A DNA stretch of 64,000 nt from positions 558,001 to 622,000 of the forward strand of contig JAPEIS010000011.1 in the NCBI GenBank assembly GCA_029531795.1, in the 5' to 3' direction. Below the pieces are notes generated by a model. It ran no database searches. It was not told the DNA's origin and was given only the letters and a program-made list of their open reading frames with translations. This document shows, piece by piece, positions 25,409 to 36,961 of this stretch (its first letter is position 1; each line of letters starts with the position of its first letter). Position numbers and translations under genes: made by a program. The DNA comes from Sclerotinia nivalis. Its lineage: Eukaryota; Ascomycota; Leotiomycetes; Helotiales; Sclerotiniaceae.

Positions 25409-27892
25409 ATGTCGCCAGATGCTGAAGTCATCATATGCTATTGCCTAAAGTGCGGTGTCAAGCTTGGCGGCTTTGAAAATTCATGGGAAGGTCTTGGAAA
25501 GACTTATTACATACCTAAAGTTATGAAAGATGTCACGGGATTTAAAGGAGTTGGTGCTATCAAACTATCAGATGGGCCACTCCAGGTCGGAACTGTTATA
25601 GAAAATAGGTATGTGCCCTGAAGTTTAATTTTGTATTTGATACTCATCTATACTAGTTCTCTTCAAGATTTGGCTTGCTCAGACTGCCATGAAGTACTTG
25701 GCTTGCGATGTGATAGTGCACCAGAAGGTCACCTGTTAAAAAGGTGTGAAATGTTTCCAATCATAAATATAGTACATTGGTTAATTTTTAATAGTGATCA
25801 ACTGCTCTTATGCGCCAAGAAGTTATCAATGGAATCGCAACGAACAGGGGCAAAGGCAGTATTATCCGTCACAAAAACACATGACCTGACGAAATCTTCA
25901 AATAACCTAAGCTCTGCACCTAAGAGACCATCAATGTTGTCACGCACTCCTCGCCCCAGCGATATACCACGTCAGGGTGTCGAAAGGCCTTTCACTCCAG
26001 CAGCATCTTCACCATTGATGCCTGGCGATTCGGCTATGATGTCAACCATTCGTGAGCAACGAAAGGATATTGATCGTATTGATGCTGCTTTGGGTCGCTT
26101 TCAGAAGGATATGCAGGATGTCAAATTTTTCATGGAAAACATTCGCCGAGAAATGACCGAAATTCGGAATACTCGCCCTGTTACTCAAAGCATCATTGAA
26201 TCCCTCCAGCAAGATGTCCTCCGCGTGAGTGAGAAAGCTAGTGGAGTGGATGATCTTCGTACAGAGCTCTATTCTTTACGCGCTCGGGTCAAGGATATGG
26301 GAAAAGCTACTCGCCAGGCTCTTGTCTCGGATAATCGAGTACTAACCACTCCCGATCATTCTGATGAATCGCAAGGACGAGATATGCAGAAGTCAATATC
26401 CATTGGAACATCGAACCGGCCTAGTGATGTGAGAGACGCACTAATCGCTGAACCTAGCAGGGCTTTACATCGAAAACGCCGGTATAGTGAGGCCGAATCT
26501 GATCAAATGGAAGACAAAGCTGCAGAGCTTGCAAAATTTGGGAAATCCAAACGCAGGAAAGAATTGGAAGGTCAGCAATATGAAGATACAGGATCAAACT
26601 CGATACCTCCTACTCGTCTCCCAACCGAAGAGCCTGCCACGTTTTCACAGCCTCGCACCGAGTCTCCCATTCTCGGTCGTTATGACAAGAATGGCGATGC
26701 TGATCATACCCAGCAAGACGATGATGTCCAGCGTATGGAGCAAGATATGGAAAGACAAATACCGGAGTCACCCTCTCAACAAATAGAGACTGAATTGACC
26801 ACTCTTGATGAACACAACAATATTGAAGAAAATCAACGTCTCAAGCGAATCACACAGGCTACAGGAAGCCAAATTCCGGAGTCATCTCAAAAGACATCCC
26901 CATCACAATCCTCCAATATCCCCTTTAGGACCTCGGGCGGGGACCCTTTCACATCTGACTTACCACAGAATCATTTCCAAAGCCCAAACCAACAAATCGA
27001 GGTCCCCAAGTCTTCACAATCGGGATTATCCCAGAATACTCAAGGACAACAGCTTCCAGCCCAGCCGCGCCGAGGTCTTGGCCGCCCTAGGTCTATAAAT
27101 AAACCAATTCCTCTTGCTGATAGTGCGCCCCATGCTCACCGACGTCGCGGCCGTCCTAAGGGCGCGCTAAATAAAAATCATCTCGATAGTAATATCTCAT
27201 TTTGTCCTAGTAATGAAGAACTATCTACGCCAGGAAGAGCGTTGCGGAGACGTACTATTCCTGTTCCGGACTCGAGTCCACCGGTAATTGAAGTTGCAAA
27301 TACACCAAGTAATAACCTGGTGATTGAGTTGACAGAGAAGGAGAGTGGAGAGACTGGAGAGCTCCGGGAGATTGGAGAGAGTCCGATGGCACAATCATCA
27401 CAAGCTCAAGAGAATCATTCAGCTGTACTTCAAGGTGTGGAAATGGAAGATATATTGCAGCCTATAAATCCCACGAAAAGACAAAGAAGAAACACCCGCA
27501 GTTCCCGTCATAGACCTTCCGTCGATTTAGACGAAGTTTTCAACTCCAGACCCGCAAACACTAATGGTGATTTTGCTATTGCTGCGGAGGAAGATGAACA
27601 TACAGAAAAACAAGCCAAACCGGACGGGAGATATCTAGGCGGGTTTAAGGGGACGCCTTCCAATGAGGATGAAACTTACACTGAGAATTACAATGCTGAG
27701 AAGAAGAGGCAACAAAGGGAGAGACATCAAGAACGGAAAAACGAAGATGAACGGGAGGAAGAATCGGGGGGAGGAAGAGAAGAAGAACGCGTAACGGACA
27801 AAGAACGAGGAGAAAGAAGAAGAAGCACTCGGAGAAGGGAACTAGAGAGGAGAGAGGAGTTGGTTAAAGAAGTGCTTGGGAGGGATGATTGA
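25409..27892 (+). CDS. Mis18/Yippee-domain protein with AT-hook tail
   Basis: Three exons: 25409-25608, 25657-25743 and 25795-27892, giving 794 aa. Mis18 is needed for loading the centromeric histone CENP-A. The N-terminal about 110 residues carry the two CxxC pairs of the zinc-binding Mis18/Yippee fold: CLKC at 12-15 and CSDC at 74-77. The 51-nt second intron keeps the frame whether spliced or not; removing it gives GHLLKSDQLLLCAKKLS, which fits the end of the Mis18 domain better. Residues about 177-222 look like a coiled coil (EQRKDIDRIDAALGRFQKD). The long tail is disordered, with AT-hook-like motifs GRPRS near 522 and RRGRPKG near 544, and ends in a highly charged Arg/Glu region. Fission yeast Mis18 is under 200 aa, so the tail is a large extension. 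Confidence 0.8.
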
Positions 27893-28399
27893 AATTAGTA
27901 TTACAACATGGTTTTGAAAGATTTTAGTTTCTGGAAGGAGGTGTCATTATCCTTCTCCCGGATCCTTGGGGTGTATGAGTGTAATTTGGGATTTGGGATT
28001 TGTCTACTTGACGATCATCTCGGCGGCAAGGAAAGTGGGGTGAATTAGTTTTGGCGATGATAGTAGGCGGATAAAGGCGGTAGAAATGGATAATCTTGAT
28101 TCATAATTCACTTTCACAATCAACATAATACAAAGTATTCTTTGATTATAGTCATGTTGTTTTTATGTCGAATATCATGTTTCATGTCTCATAGCTTCGT
28201 AATTTAACGCATCGCATCGAATCGAACTAATGTTTAAAAATCTTCCCGTCCCACGAGAAAAGGTGGTCGTTTTGTAAATCGCCTAGTTATAATCGTATTG
28301 TAGTTATTTTTGTCCCGTTCCGTCAGATCCTGACTCATATCCTATTCCGTCCATCCTCCTAAACCCTTCTATCTAAACGCCGGTTTTCAAGCGCACGAC
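27893..28399. other. Convergent 3' flanks
   Basis: 507 bp between the stop codons of the Mis18 gene and the SET/MYND gene, which converge here. Nothing else was seen. Confidence 0.5.
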
Positions 28400-30298
28400 T
28401 CACAAGTTCCCAACCTCGTGCACCGCCTCCCTCTCACTCCCCACAACATTCCACACGCAATCTGCCAAAGCCCTCAACCCGGTCCCCAACCTCTCCGCAT
28501 AAACCTCCCCTAATCCAAGCGTTCCCTCTCCCCACTCCCTCAACGCGCTCCCCACAATTCCATCCCCCCTCTTCCCCTGAATCTCCTCCACATCCGCAAT
28601 ATCCATCTCCACCCCCCTCATAACTTTACTATCTTCTCCCCAACACCTATTCCCCGTCTCCCTCAACCCATACATAACCATCTGACACGCACTCACCCAA
28701 TCCATTTCACACAGAACCTTTGCGTGCATGTCATTCTCCGCTGCGAATTTCCTAAGAATTTCCCCATCATAGCTTGCCATGATTTTGAGCAGACGTTGCA
28801 GAGCTAGCAGTCGAGTTACTCGTTGGGGATGATATGGACTTGGGTAATTTATGGGATCTGTATGACGGATTAGGAAGATGAGGATTATAAGCGCCGAGAT
28901 ATATTCTGATTTTTCCAGATAGATTAGATAGATTTCATTGAGAAGCATTGATAAAGGTTGTTGCGCATAACGCTGTAACAGAATGAGGTCGTTTAAGTTT
29001 CCTAGTGCTTTCTTGAGGAAATCGAGACGGCGGTCGATGTTTTGGTGGGTTTTGTGGGCGTTTGATACTGTTGCTTCGATATGGCGCAGCACGTGGAGTA
29101 AAGAGAAGAGTTGGGTTACAGTGTTTGGATCTTCTTTTGCCACGCGGGATTTTGCGAAGTCATAGGTTGCTTGGAATGGGACCAGCTTATCGAGTATAGG
29201 AGTTGAGATAGTGGGATAAGTCATGAAATTTCCATATATGCTTTGAAAGGTCGTGCAGCGGGAACATTGGCATTTGAAAAACCATGTTTCTTCTAATGCC
29301 ACCTGGCGGACTTCTTGCCGTTGTGTTTCGTCGATGTACGAAATGAAGATTTGTTCTCCGTTTTCGATGGGGGAGAGAGCTCGGAGGGTGGCACGCTTTC
29401 CATTGAATGTGATAGCTGCGTTGGGATGACAACGGTGGTTAGCGCGTGCTAATAAGGGATCGAGACAAAGGCCAATTGGGCCATTGCCGATATTGGACTC
29501 GACGCGAAATGCATTGGTGGAGAGCTATGGATATCTATTAGCAGGCATGCACAATTAGAGGCATTGTAGTGTATTTACCCGACAGAGAGACTCAAGAGCA
29601 TACTTGGCAAATTCTGGTTTCAATTGGAGAAGATTTATCACAGCATGTGCTTGCAACAGGATATCATCCCACTTTGATTTGTTCTTTTCAAGATCGTCCC
29701 GGTGAGACGAGAGCTCCATAAACGATGAGTCTTTTGCTATAGATGCAGGGTGGCTGACCAGTTGGATTGTGGCGCGCACAGCTGTAGGAAGAATTTTGTT
29801 CAAACTTTGCGACTGGATATCCTTGCATTGTTGCTCATGGAACGAGCGATCCAGATTTTCGCATTTCCCATCGCAGTAATTGACTGCCTTGCAACCAAGA
29901 CAAGTTAGAGTTGCCATTTTTGACCGACACCTTGAATAACCACAAGCAGTGTCTGTTTCTGCCTGGTCGGAAGTCTGAGCTCGAGAGTGCTCGAAGGGCT
30001 TTCTTGACTTTAGAAAGGCACATTCTGCTCTATGGGATCCTGATTTTAATGATGACTTTTCGCAACCATCACAACAAAAATTCACAACACCACAGTTGGA
30101 GCAGGGCCGTAGCTCCACATCTTCTCCTCTTTCAACAAAACAATTGGCGCATACACGGTGTAGTGCCTGATTCTCGGTAATCAATAAAAGGGGCTTGTGG
30201 ATGATAATAATAGAATCCCCAGGATTTAAATTGACTGTTGAAAAGAGGCCATACCCCAAGTCATTAGCCGTGCCAATTCTTGTATAATTTACATCCAT
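28400..30298 (-). CDS. SET/MYND-domain protein (SMYD-like), two MYND-type zinc modules
   Basis: Two exons, 30298-29579 and 29524-28400, give 614 aa. SMYD proteins are SET-domain lysine methyltransferases with the SET domain split by a MYND zinc finger. The first SET segment is GYGLFSTVNLNPGDS at about 15-29. Two Cys/His clusters then follow: about 50-92 (CANC, CSNC, then CxxxC and HxxxC) and about 118-160 (CLGC, CDGKC, HEQQC). The second SET segment carries NHRCHPNA at about 269-276, the AdoMet-binding motif, then GEQIFISYID, and a post-SET cluster CQCSRC. The remaining about 280 residues are a helical C-terminal region. The catalytic motifs are present, so it is likely active; its substrate cannot be told. 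ATG 30298 is the first in frame. Confidence 0.85.
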
Positions 30299-30949
30299 TT
30301 GTCTTGATGGTGCTTTTTATGGGGTACAATTCTCGATGTACTTGGATGTGGTTGTGAATAATGGTGAAAGTCTGCTGGGCCATTTTGACTCCATCGTTGA
30401 TCTTTACCTTAACCTTATCCTCGCTTAGACAACCAATCATTGGATGACCAGGTATAGTAAGTATAACAGCACAACAAGACATTGTCTGTTATTATAGCTG
30501 GACCGTTTCTCAAGATATTTCTTAGTCTTCAAAAAGCCGATAAGTATAGAGTTGGAATTTGGAATGCTTCATATTTTGTCTAGAGACTAATTAGGTCTTC
30601 CCTGATATCCTATCGAAATCTTGCCCTTTTCTTGTGATTAGACATGCATATGGAAACCTTTTCTGGATACCACTGCGTGCAATCCTTATTGAGATTCCTT
30701 CATTAATATTAGATAAATCAGGATTATTTGATATCTATCTCTTAGTTATCCTCCGCTGTCCTTTATTGGAATCTTCTAATCAGACTTGACTTGGCGCAAG
30801 TAAAAAATCAAGGAAAATACTTGAAACTCCAAAGATTGATACATGCATGAACGACGTTGCGCTCCAAGAATTAAGGATAGTCAGCTTGTAAACTCTTGCA
30901 AAAAAACACTTCATGGGCGCTTTTGAGTAGCAATAACTGTCTGAATATA
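30299..30949. other. Promoter side of the SET/MYND gene
   Basis: About 650 bp, increasingly AT-rich to the right. An open frame of 72 codons ends at 30264 in antisense register and was not called. Confidence 0.4.
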
Positions 30950-31810
30950 CTCCCCAGGACCAGCGGGGTTGCCCTAGATACAGTGTGTCTGATAGCGGAA
31001 CGGTGTTTACCTCTCATTTCTAATCAGTTTCCTGTTTCTATTCTAAAAAAAGGAAAATGAGTACCATCTTTTACGCCCTAACAGATGGCCATACGGAGGT
31101 TAAAAACCAAGCCTGGGAACAACGTACATGTCTTCAAAGTTATTTCCACAAGTTGAGGGATAATTGGACTCAAAAGCTACCATTTGCAGGGTTCGCATAT
31201 GCCAACTTCAAGCATTCAATCAATGGCATCCCTTCATTTGAAGCTACTTATGGCCATATCTCCAAGGCTCCATGGCAGAGAGCGTCTCTGCAAATGGGGA
31301 AGTAACAAATACCAAGAAACGCCCCCTAGCATTAAAGAAGCTTAGAGATGCTTAACAAGAAAGACGGTAAAAAGTAGTGGAATCCAAAAAGATGCAATAC
31401 GATAAATGATACCAATTAAAAACTTTAGCACTCAATGAAAGACTATATCATCCACTAAGAACCTGCGACTAAAGCCTGGAAAGCTAACACTGAAAAGGAT
31501 TTGTCCATTTAAAAAGATTATCAAATACAATAGCCCTATCGCACACAAGAAACCCACCTTCGTTCTACTTATCATTATACCACGCTTTGTGTACGTCCTT
31601 ACTTAAATCGTACTCTACTAGCAACGACAACGATCCCAACAAATACCCTGAAACAGAACTTACAAAAGTAGCTGAAGAAGAAACAGATGAATAGGAAGTA
31701 GAAGAGATAACCATATACAAAAATGAAAGAGAAACTAACTGGCCGAATAAGTACAACACTTGGCTAGCATATTATCGATTGAAAAACACAACGAGCCAAT
31801 GGAAAATTAT
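30950..31810 (+). pseudogene. Decayed Ty3/gypsy (chromovirus-type) retrotransposon, integrase and chromodomain remnant
   Basis: In one forward frame, VSDSGTVFTSHF (30985-31022) is followed by a stop where the family has Trp, then by a segment with TDGHTEV and DNWTQKLPFAGFAYANF (31057-31305). This is the catalytic-core C-terminal part of a Ty3/gypsy integrase. About 400 bp further, at 31692-31760, EVEEI and YNTWL match the start and the NTW block of the chromodomain carried by fungal chromoviruses. Several stops interrupt the frames and the DNA is AT-rich, so the element is dead. No gag, protease, reverse transcriptase or LTR was identified in place. Confidence 0.75.
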
Positions 31811-32457
31811 CACCGAAGCATAAAGTAGAGAAACCCAACCGCGGAGCAAGAAAACCTAACACAGCAGCAAAACTAGAATCTATTCCTAAGGGATAATAAT
31901 GGCCAAAAAAAGGAACTACGGAATTAAAAAAGAAAGTACTGAAACAAGCAATTTAGATCTAGAGAGACACTTTTCTCCAGGTATATTCTTCCTTTATGAA
32001 GAGGTTTCTTTGGCGTTTATCGATGTTCTACAAGTAAAGAAAGCAAAAAGTTCTATCGAGGTCTCACTATTTGGTGCACAAAAAATTCCAATCATGAATG
32101 AGTGTAAAGGACTTTAAATTGATGCTTTAGTACCTACAAATGGAGATTGTAGATAAGGGGCTCAAGGCCTAGCTAATTAGGTATTTGGCGCAAAAGAAAA
32201 TGTAAAAAGAATGAACCATTATCCCTTGAATGAGCGGTATGCCATTGGCGGCAAGAGAAAACGTTCCTCCGTTATGTTGCGCCATCCTCATAAATCGCAC
32301 CAGCCTTTATTGACTCTAGAAACGCAGAATGAATTTAGGGGAGGGAAAAGTCCAGCGGTAGTAAAGCATCACCCAAAACGAGTATGCCAGAAAGCTTGTG
32401 CCGTGAGCCATAAATAACCGCAGGAAGAATCTTCGCTAACCAAACCTCCATATCTGT
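31811..32457. other. Likely remainder of the retrotransposon remnant
   Basis: AT-rich with short open frames (31899-32117 and 32211-32417 on the plus strand) rich in Lys and Asn or His. Neither resembles a family I know. Their position next to the integrase remnant suggests decayed element sequence. Confidence 0.35.
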
Positions 32458-32545
32458 TCATGTACCCCTTCCATGTAATAGGAAAGACCGCCGGAGAAAC
32501 CGCCTGAAACAGTGACTGCGATTAGAACAGTAACCAGAACAGCGA

Positions 32546-32896
32546 CTAGGCTTCTTGGTGCTGGGCTCTGAGCTGTCGGCGCTGGGCCTTGAGTTGTTGG
32601 CGCTGGGCCTTGAGTTGTTGGCGGAGGGTCTCAACTTGTTGGTGGAGGGTCTCGACTTCTCCGCGGTGGGCATTGGCTTGTCGGCGGTGGGCCCTGTCTT
32701 GTCGGCGCAGATTTTTGCAGTTCTGAACAGCTTCCTGGGCACGCATCTCTTGAAGCTCATCAACCCTGCCCTGCAGCTCATCAACCCTGCCCTGCAGATC
32801 ATTGATTCGCTCTTGCTGGGTCTCAGAGAGTTTAACCATATCGTCGTCGTCGACTTGATCTTCGAGGATCGATAACTGATGAATATCATTAGACAT
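32546..32896 (-). CDS. Small coiled-coil protein, unknown function
   Basis: A single ATG-started exon of 116 aa lies in an AT-rich, transposon-derived island. The protein has an acidic N-terminus (EDQVDDDDMVKL), then heptad repeats throughout: two copies of LQGRVDE, then a QQL/RRQ-rich helix with the block LKAQRQQ repeated as LKAQRRQ. The composition (Gln, Arg, Leu, Glu; no Pro) fits one long coiled coil. GC content is clearly above its surroundings, and the repeats at DNA level (CAGCTCATCAACCCTGCC twice) suggest growth by duplication. It could be a real lineage-specific gene or a repeat-born frame. No signal peptide. Confidence 0.45.
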   Translation of the reverse strand: MSNDIHQLSILEDQVDDDDMVKLSETQQERINDLQGRVDELQGRVDELQEMRAQEAVQNCKNLRRQDRAHRRQANAHRGEVETLHQQVETLRQQLKAQRQQLKAQRRQLRAQHQEA

Positions 32897-35745
32897 AATT
32901 ATATGGTGATAGATAGAATCAAGTTCACGGGTGGTGATGTTTGTATAAGGGATTGGGGTTTCAATATTGATGAGGATGGATGTTGTTGAAAATAATACAT
33001 ACCTGTTTGTAGAAAGTTGAAGTCTTTTATCTTATTGATATTGTTGGAGATGGCCAGTGATCGAAGGTTTTGTATTGTAGGTTGATTGATCTTGAGATAG
33101 GATTTTGTTTATTTTTATCTAGATGACATCATGGACCTTCTTAAATAATGATGAGAAAGATGGTCAGTGGCTGTATGAAGGACTGGTTGCTGTATAAAGG
33201 ACTAGCGCCTGCACTAGTCTCTTGCACTAGTCTCTCCGCGTGTAGCTTGAAAAGGCATCCATTGAGAGCTACGCATAACAATGATTTTTTATCAGGGAAA
33301 TTGATCCATGAAGCCCTTCACCATTGTAAATACATGAAGGCTTTATATTGATTGTGGAATCAAAGAAAAAGAAATAAAAACAGATTAAAGTTTTAAGTCT
33401 ACCAACAACAGCACCGATTCACAATCTGAAAAGTTCTAAATCTGCTTTTGAGAAATAAACAAAGCTATTATCTTTAATTGATAAAGGCAGAGAATGAGAC
33501 AGACTTAGGAGATTCGCTGATTGATTATCTCATTAGAGCTGTCTAGAATTAAGGAGATAAATTCATTGTTTGGTTCAATATTCAAATGACAATCCATTCT
33601 TGATCCATTGTAAATCATGCTATTATACAAATATTATTTGAACTAATAAATTTGCAACTATGCTGCTTTCATAAAGTTTAATAAATCATACAATGAATAC
33701 TACAATTGGATCAGAATCCGGTTTTAAAATCATCAATACCATTTGAATATTTGCTGATAAGGTTATTCTGATTATCAAAGCTGCTATAGTATTGGAATCA
33801 TGATCATATAATCATAAAGGAGGCCGCAATAGTTAACGAGGCGCTAAGCCTCATAGCTTTTATTTAAGAAACTTATTCTTTCTTTTATTGTAGAATAGAA
33901 TCAATCAAGGAATAATATTATCAATAGAACTAAAAGTATTTTACACTTTCAATATTACCAAGTTAAAACCAATATATAGATACTCTTAAAGTCATCTACA
34001 GGTCTGATGACAATATAGCTGAAACAAAGCCTTGCAAACTACTAAGACTTTAGCTATATGAACTACAAAGATGCACAGGAAGTCTTCCATGATCAGATAA
34101 GATATATGATGAGCTTTTCTTATGAATAAGTAGATTCTCACTTCAATAGATTTCAATACACAATCAACTCTGTTTCTTTCTTTGGTTCAATACTTGAAAA
34201 GAATCTCTTCATACAATTCACAAAGTTGTATCTGAATAAGAGATAGTTTCAACAAGGTCAAGAGTCTAATCCTTGTTTGAGAAAGCCAAATGATTCAGTA
34301 AGAAAATGTTACTATTTTCTCTTGAAAGGAAGATCCTGAATATATCAAAAGAACAATAAATCTATTTTTGTCTTTTCACCTTAATGCAAATGACAAAAGG
34401 TAAATAAGAAATTCTGATATAATAGTCCTTGGTACAAGCCCTATCCAAATTCTGTGGATTCCACAGCAGTCCTTCTCATAAGTGAAATGATAGCTTCGTC
34501 TTTCGTATTTTGCCTTCTGTATTTTGCTTTGCGTACGGAAAAGAAGAGTAAATGAGAAAAGAAATTTCCCGAAATAACTAAGGAAAGAGATAAAAAATTA
34601 AAGAAAGTCTAAGAATGCACAAAGTTCTGTTTTTACCTGCAAATTATGTATGAAGTAAATAAAGATGATGATTCGATCTCTTCTCCACCAATACCTAGTG
34701 CTCATTTGAAACTCTAAACTCAAACTCAAATCCAGCTACCTCTTCGATCGAAATTTTGACTATCTCATAGTGAACTTGGATGTAAGAAATATTAAAGATC
34801 GAAGAAATGGAAGGGTATGAGAGGGGGGAAGTTGATGAAAGATAGTAATCATACTTTACTCGCAGTCAGTATATCAATCAAACTTCATTGGCACATTGAA
34901 AAGTGGAATATCAATACTCAAGTTTCGAGAACTCACCGCAATCCTCTTGCTTATCAATTGGCACATTCCGAATCTCTTCAGTCCACATATAAGATAACAA
35001 AGGCATCAAAATTAAGATCCCTAAATTCACCTGATCACCATGGCTCTTGAAGCCAGCCTTGTGTTCCACATCAGTCAAAACTCACATCAAGCACAACAGT
35101 ACTGTCTAGTTCCTGGAGTCCCTATACTTCCGATCCAAAGCCTAGATGGACGAAAATTCAAAGCCTATTGCTTGCTCCCTTCGCCCTCCTTCATCCCATG
35201 AAATCATAGAAGGTTTCCAACACCTTGCCCCTCACCCACCATGCTCATACTATCACCAAAGAGTTTATATTTCTCTTCAGCCTAAGATGGTAAGAAGAGC
35301 CAAATGAGTGAAACAGATGGCAGAGAAAGGACTGAACTTGGCAAAATAGAAGAAGGTATGTATAGATCATACCAACGATCCATCCATTGCTAGTTGACTG
35401 TCACCAAATGAATTGAAGGAATTGAAAGAGAAGAGAAACGAGGAAAGGAAAGGAGAAGAGAAGAAAAATAAAATTAGATATAAAAGATGGTTAATTAAAG
35501 ATATTGATTGATCGATTGGATTGCAGTACAAAAGGCGGGAGGGGTATTGTGGAGCTGCCGAGCGCACTATCCTTCGAGTGTACTAGTGCAACGCTAAGCT
35601 AATTCCGTACAAGTCTATCGAAGGAACAAAATTCGAAAATATTATTTTTGAGCCCATCAAACTCAACATCACAAACAATCTTCTTTTTTTGCCCCTCATT
35701 CAATAGAAATCCTTTTCAAGTCGATTTCTTTCCCAACCCGCAAAG
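32897..35745. other. AT-rich island, no gene
   Basis: 33300-34700 is markedly AT-rich with stops in all frames. A short frame near 34055-34250 (YKDAQEVFHDQ and following, with stops) could be a worn gag-like remnant, but this is a guess. AT-richness of this kind is what repeat-induced point mutation leaves in Pezizomycotina. 34800-35745 returns to ordinary composition and holds the promoter of the next gene, pyrimidine-rich near 35680. Confidence 0.5.
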
Positions 35746-36961
35746 ATGTAAGTTCATATACTTAAATGTAAAATCCATTATTTATCAATTCAAAACTAAC
35801 TAACGATTGCCAAAGGCATTTCGTCCGTCGTGCAGCTCTCCGAGCTGCTTCCTCTACCTCTTTCGTTTCTAAACCTCGCACTATCAACACTCCATCCCCA
35901 TTCCTTCTCAGAGCCTCAAACGAAAGAATATCATCAGCAGTATTCAAAAGATTTGCAAGCGATGATGCACATGTCAGAGAAGAAGAGAATGCAGATGCAC
36001 AAGAGGAAGGAACTGTTCGATCAGCTATCGATTCCGCCACAGAGACCGTCTCAGAGTATGCCGCTGAGGCTAAGGATACCATTGCTCAGGCAACTGGATT
36101 TGCATCCAACAATGTTGGCTTTGGAAGCAGAGACAGAAATTTTGAACGTCCTGAAATTGCGCCTAACAATGGCATTTACATTGGCAACTTGTTGTTCGAT
36201 ATTACCGAGGAAGATCTCAAGAAAGAATTTGAGAATTTCGGAACGATTACCGACATCAGAGTCACCAGAGATGCTAGAGGATTGAGCAAAGGGTAAGCCA
36301 CAAGATACTGCCATACTTATAGATCAGATCTAACCATCTCTTCAGATTTGCCTACATTGACTTCGCAGATGTGCAGTCCGCCACTGCTGCCATTGAAGAC
36401 AAGAACCAAACCATCTTTGAAGGTCGCCGACTTATTGTCAACTACGTCAACCAGACACCAAAGATTAGAGACCAGAACCCACCTTCCAAGTGCCTTTTCA
36501 TTGGAAATCTCGCCTTCGAGATGTCTGATGCTGATTTGAACAGCTTGTTCCGTGAGGTCAGAAATGTCATTGACGTCCGTGTTGCTATCGACAGACGCAC
36601 TGGACAGCCAAGAGGTTTTGCTCACGCAGACTTTGTTGACGTTGATAGCGCCATGAAGGCTCTTGAACAACTGCAAGGCAAGGAGGTCTTTAACCGAAGA
36701 CTGAGAGTTGATTACAGTGTTGGCGAAAAAAATGCCGTAAGCGTTCGTGGTGACCGTGGATTCGGTAACCGAAGCAATGACCGTGGTGATCGTGGAGGAT
36801 ACGGTGGTGGCCGTGGAGGATATGGTGGTGACCGTGGAGGATATGGTGGTGACCGTGGAGGATATGGTGGTGACCGTGGTGGTGATCGTGGTGATCGTGG
36901 TGGTGACCGTGGTGGCCGAGGAGGTTTTGGCGGTGGCCGTGGAGGAAATGCATCATTTTAA
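35746..36961 (+). CDS. Mitochondrial two-RRM RNA-binding protein with RGG tail
   Basis: Exons 35746-35747, 35816-36292 and 36346-36961, giving 364 aa. The first coding exon contributes only the AT of the ATG: the sequence AAAGAT is followed by GTAAGT, and the acceptor at 35815 supplies the G. No other ATG lies upstream in the frame. Residues 1 to about 50 are a clear mitochondrial presequence: basic, Ser/Ala-rich ([14 protein letters not shown]), ending in a RFAS-type cleavage context. RRM1 (about 120-195) has RNP2 IYIGNL and RNP1 KGFAYIDF across the third-exon junction. RRM2 (about 208-285) has LFIGNL and RGFAHADF. The tail (about 300-364) is built of RGGYGGD repeats. A role in mitochondrial RNA processing or translation is inferred; I cannot name an orthologue. 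Confidence 0.85.
36800..36945 (+). repeat. In-frame RGG-coding tandem repeat
   Basis: Repeats of the 24-bp unit encoding GGYGGDRG, followed by shorter GGDRGD units, lie inside the coding sequence of the RRM protein. The antisense His-rich frame is a shadow of it. Confidence 0.85.
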
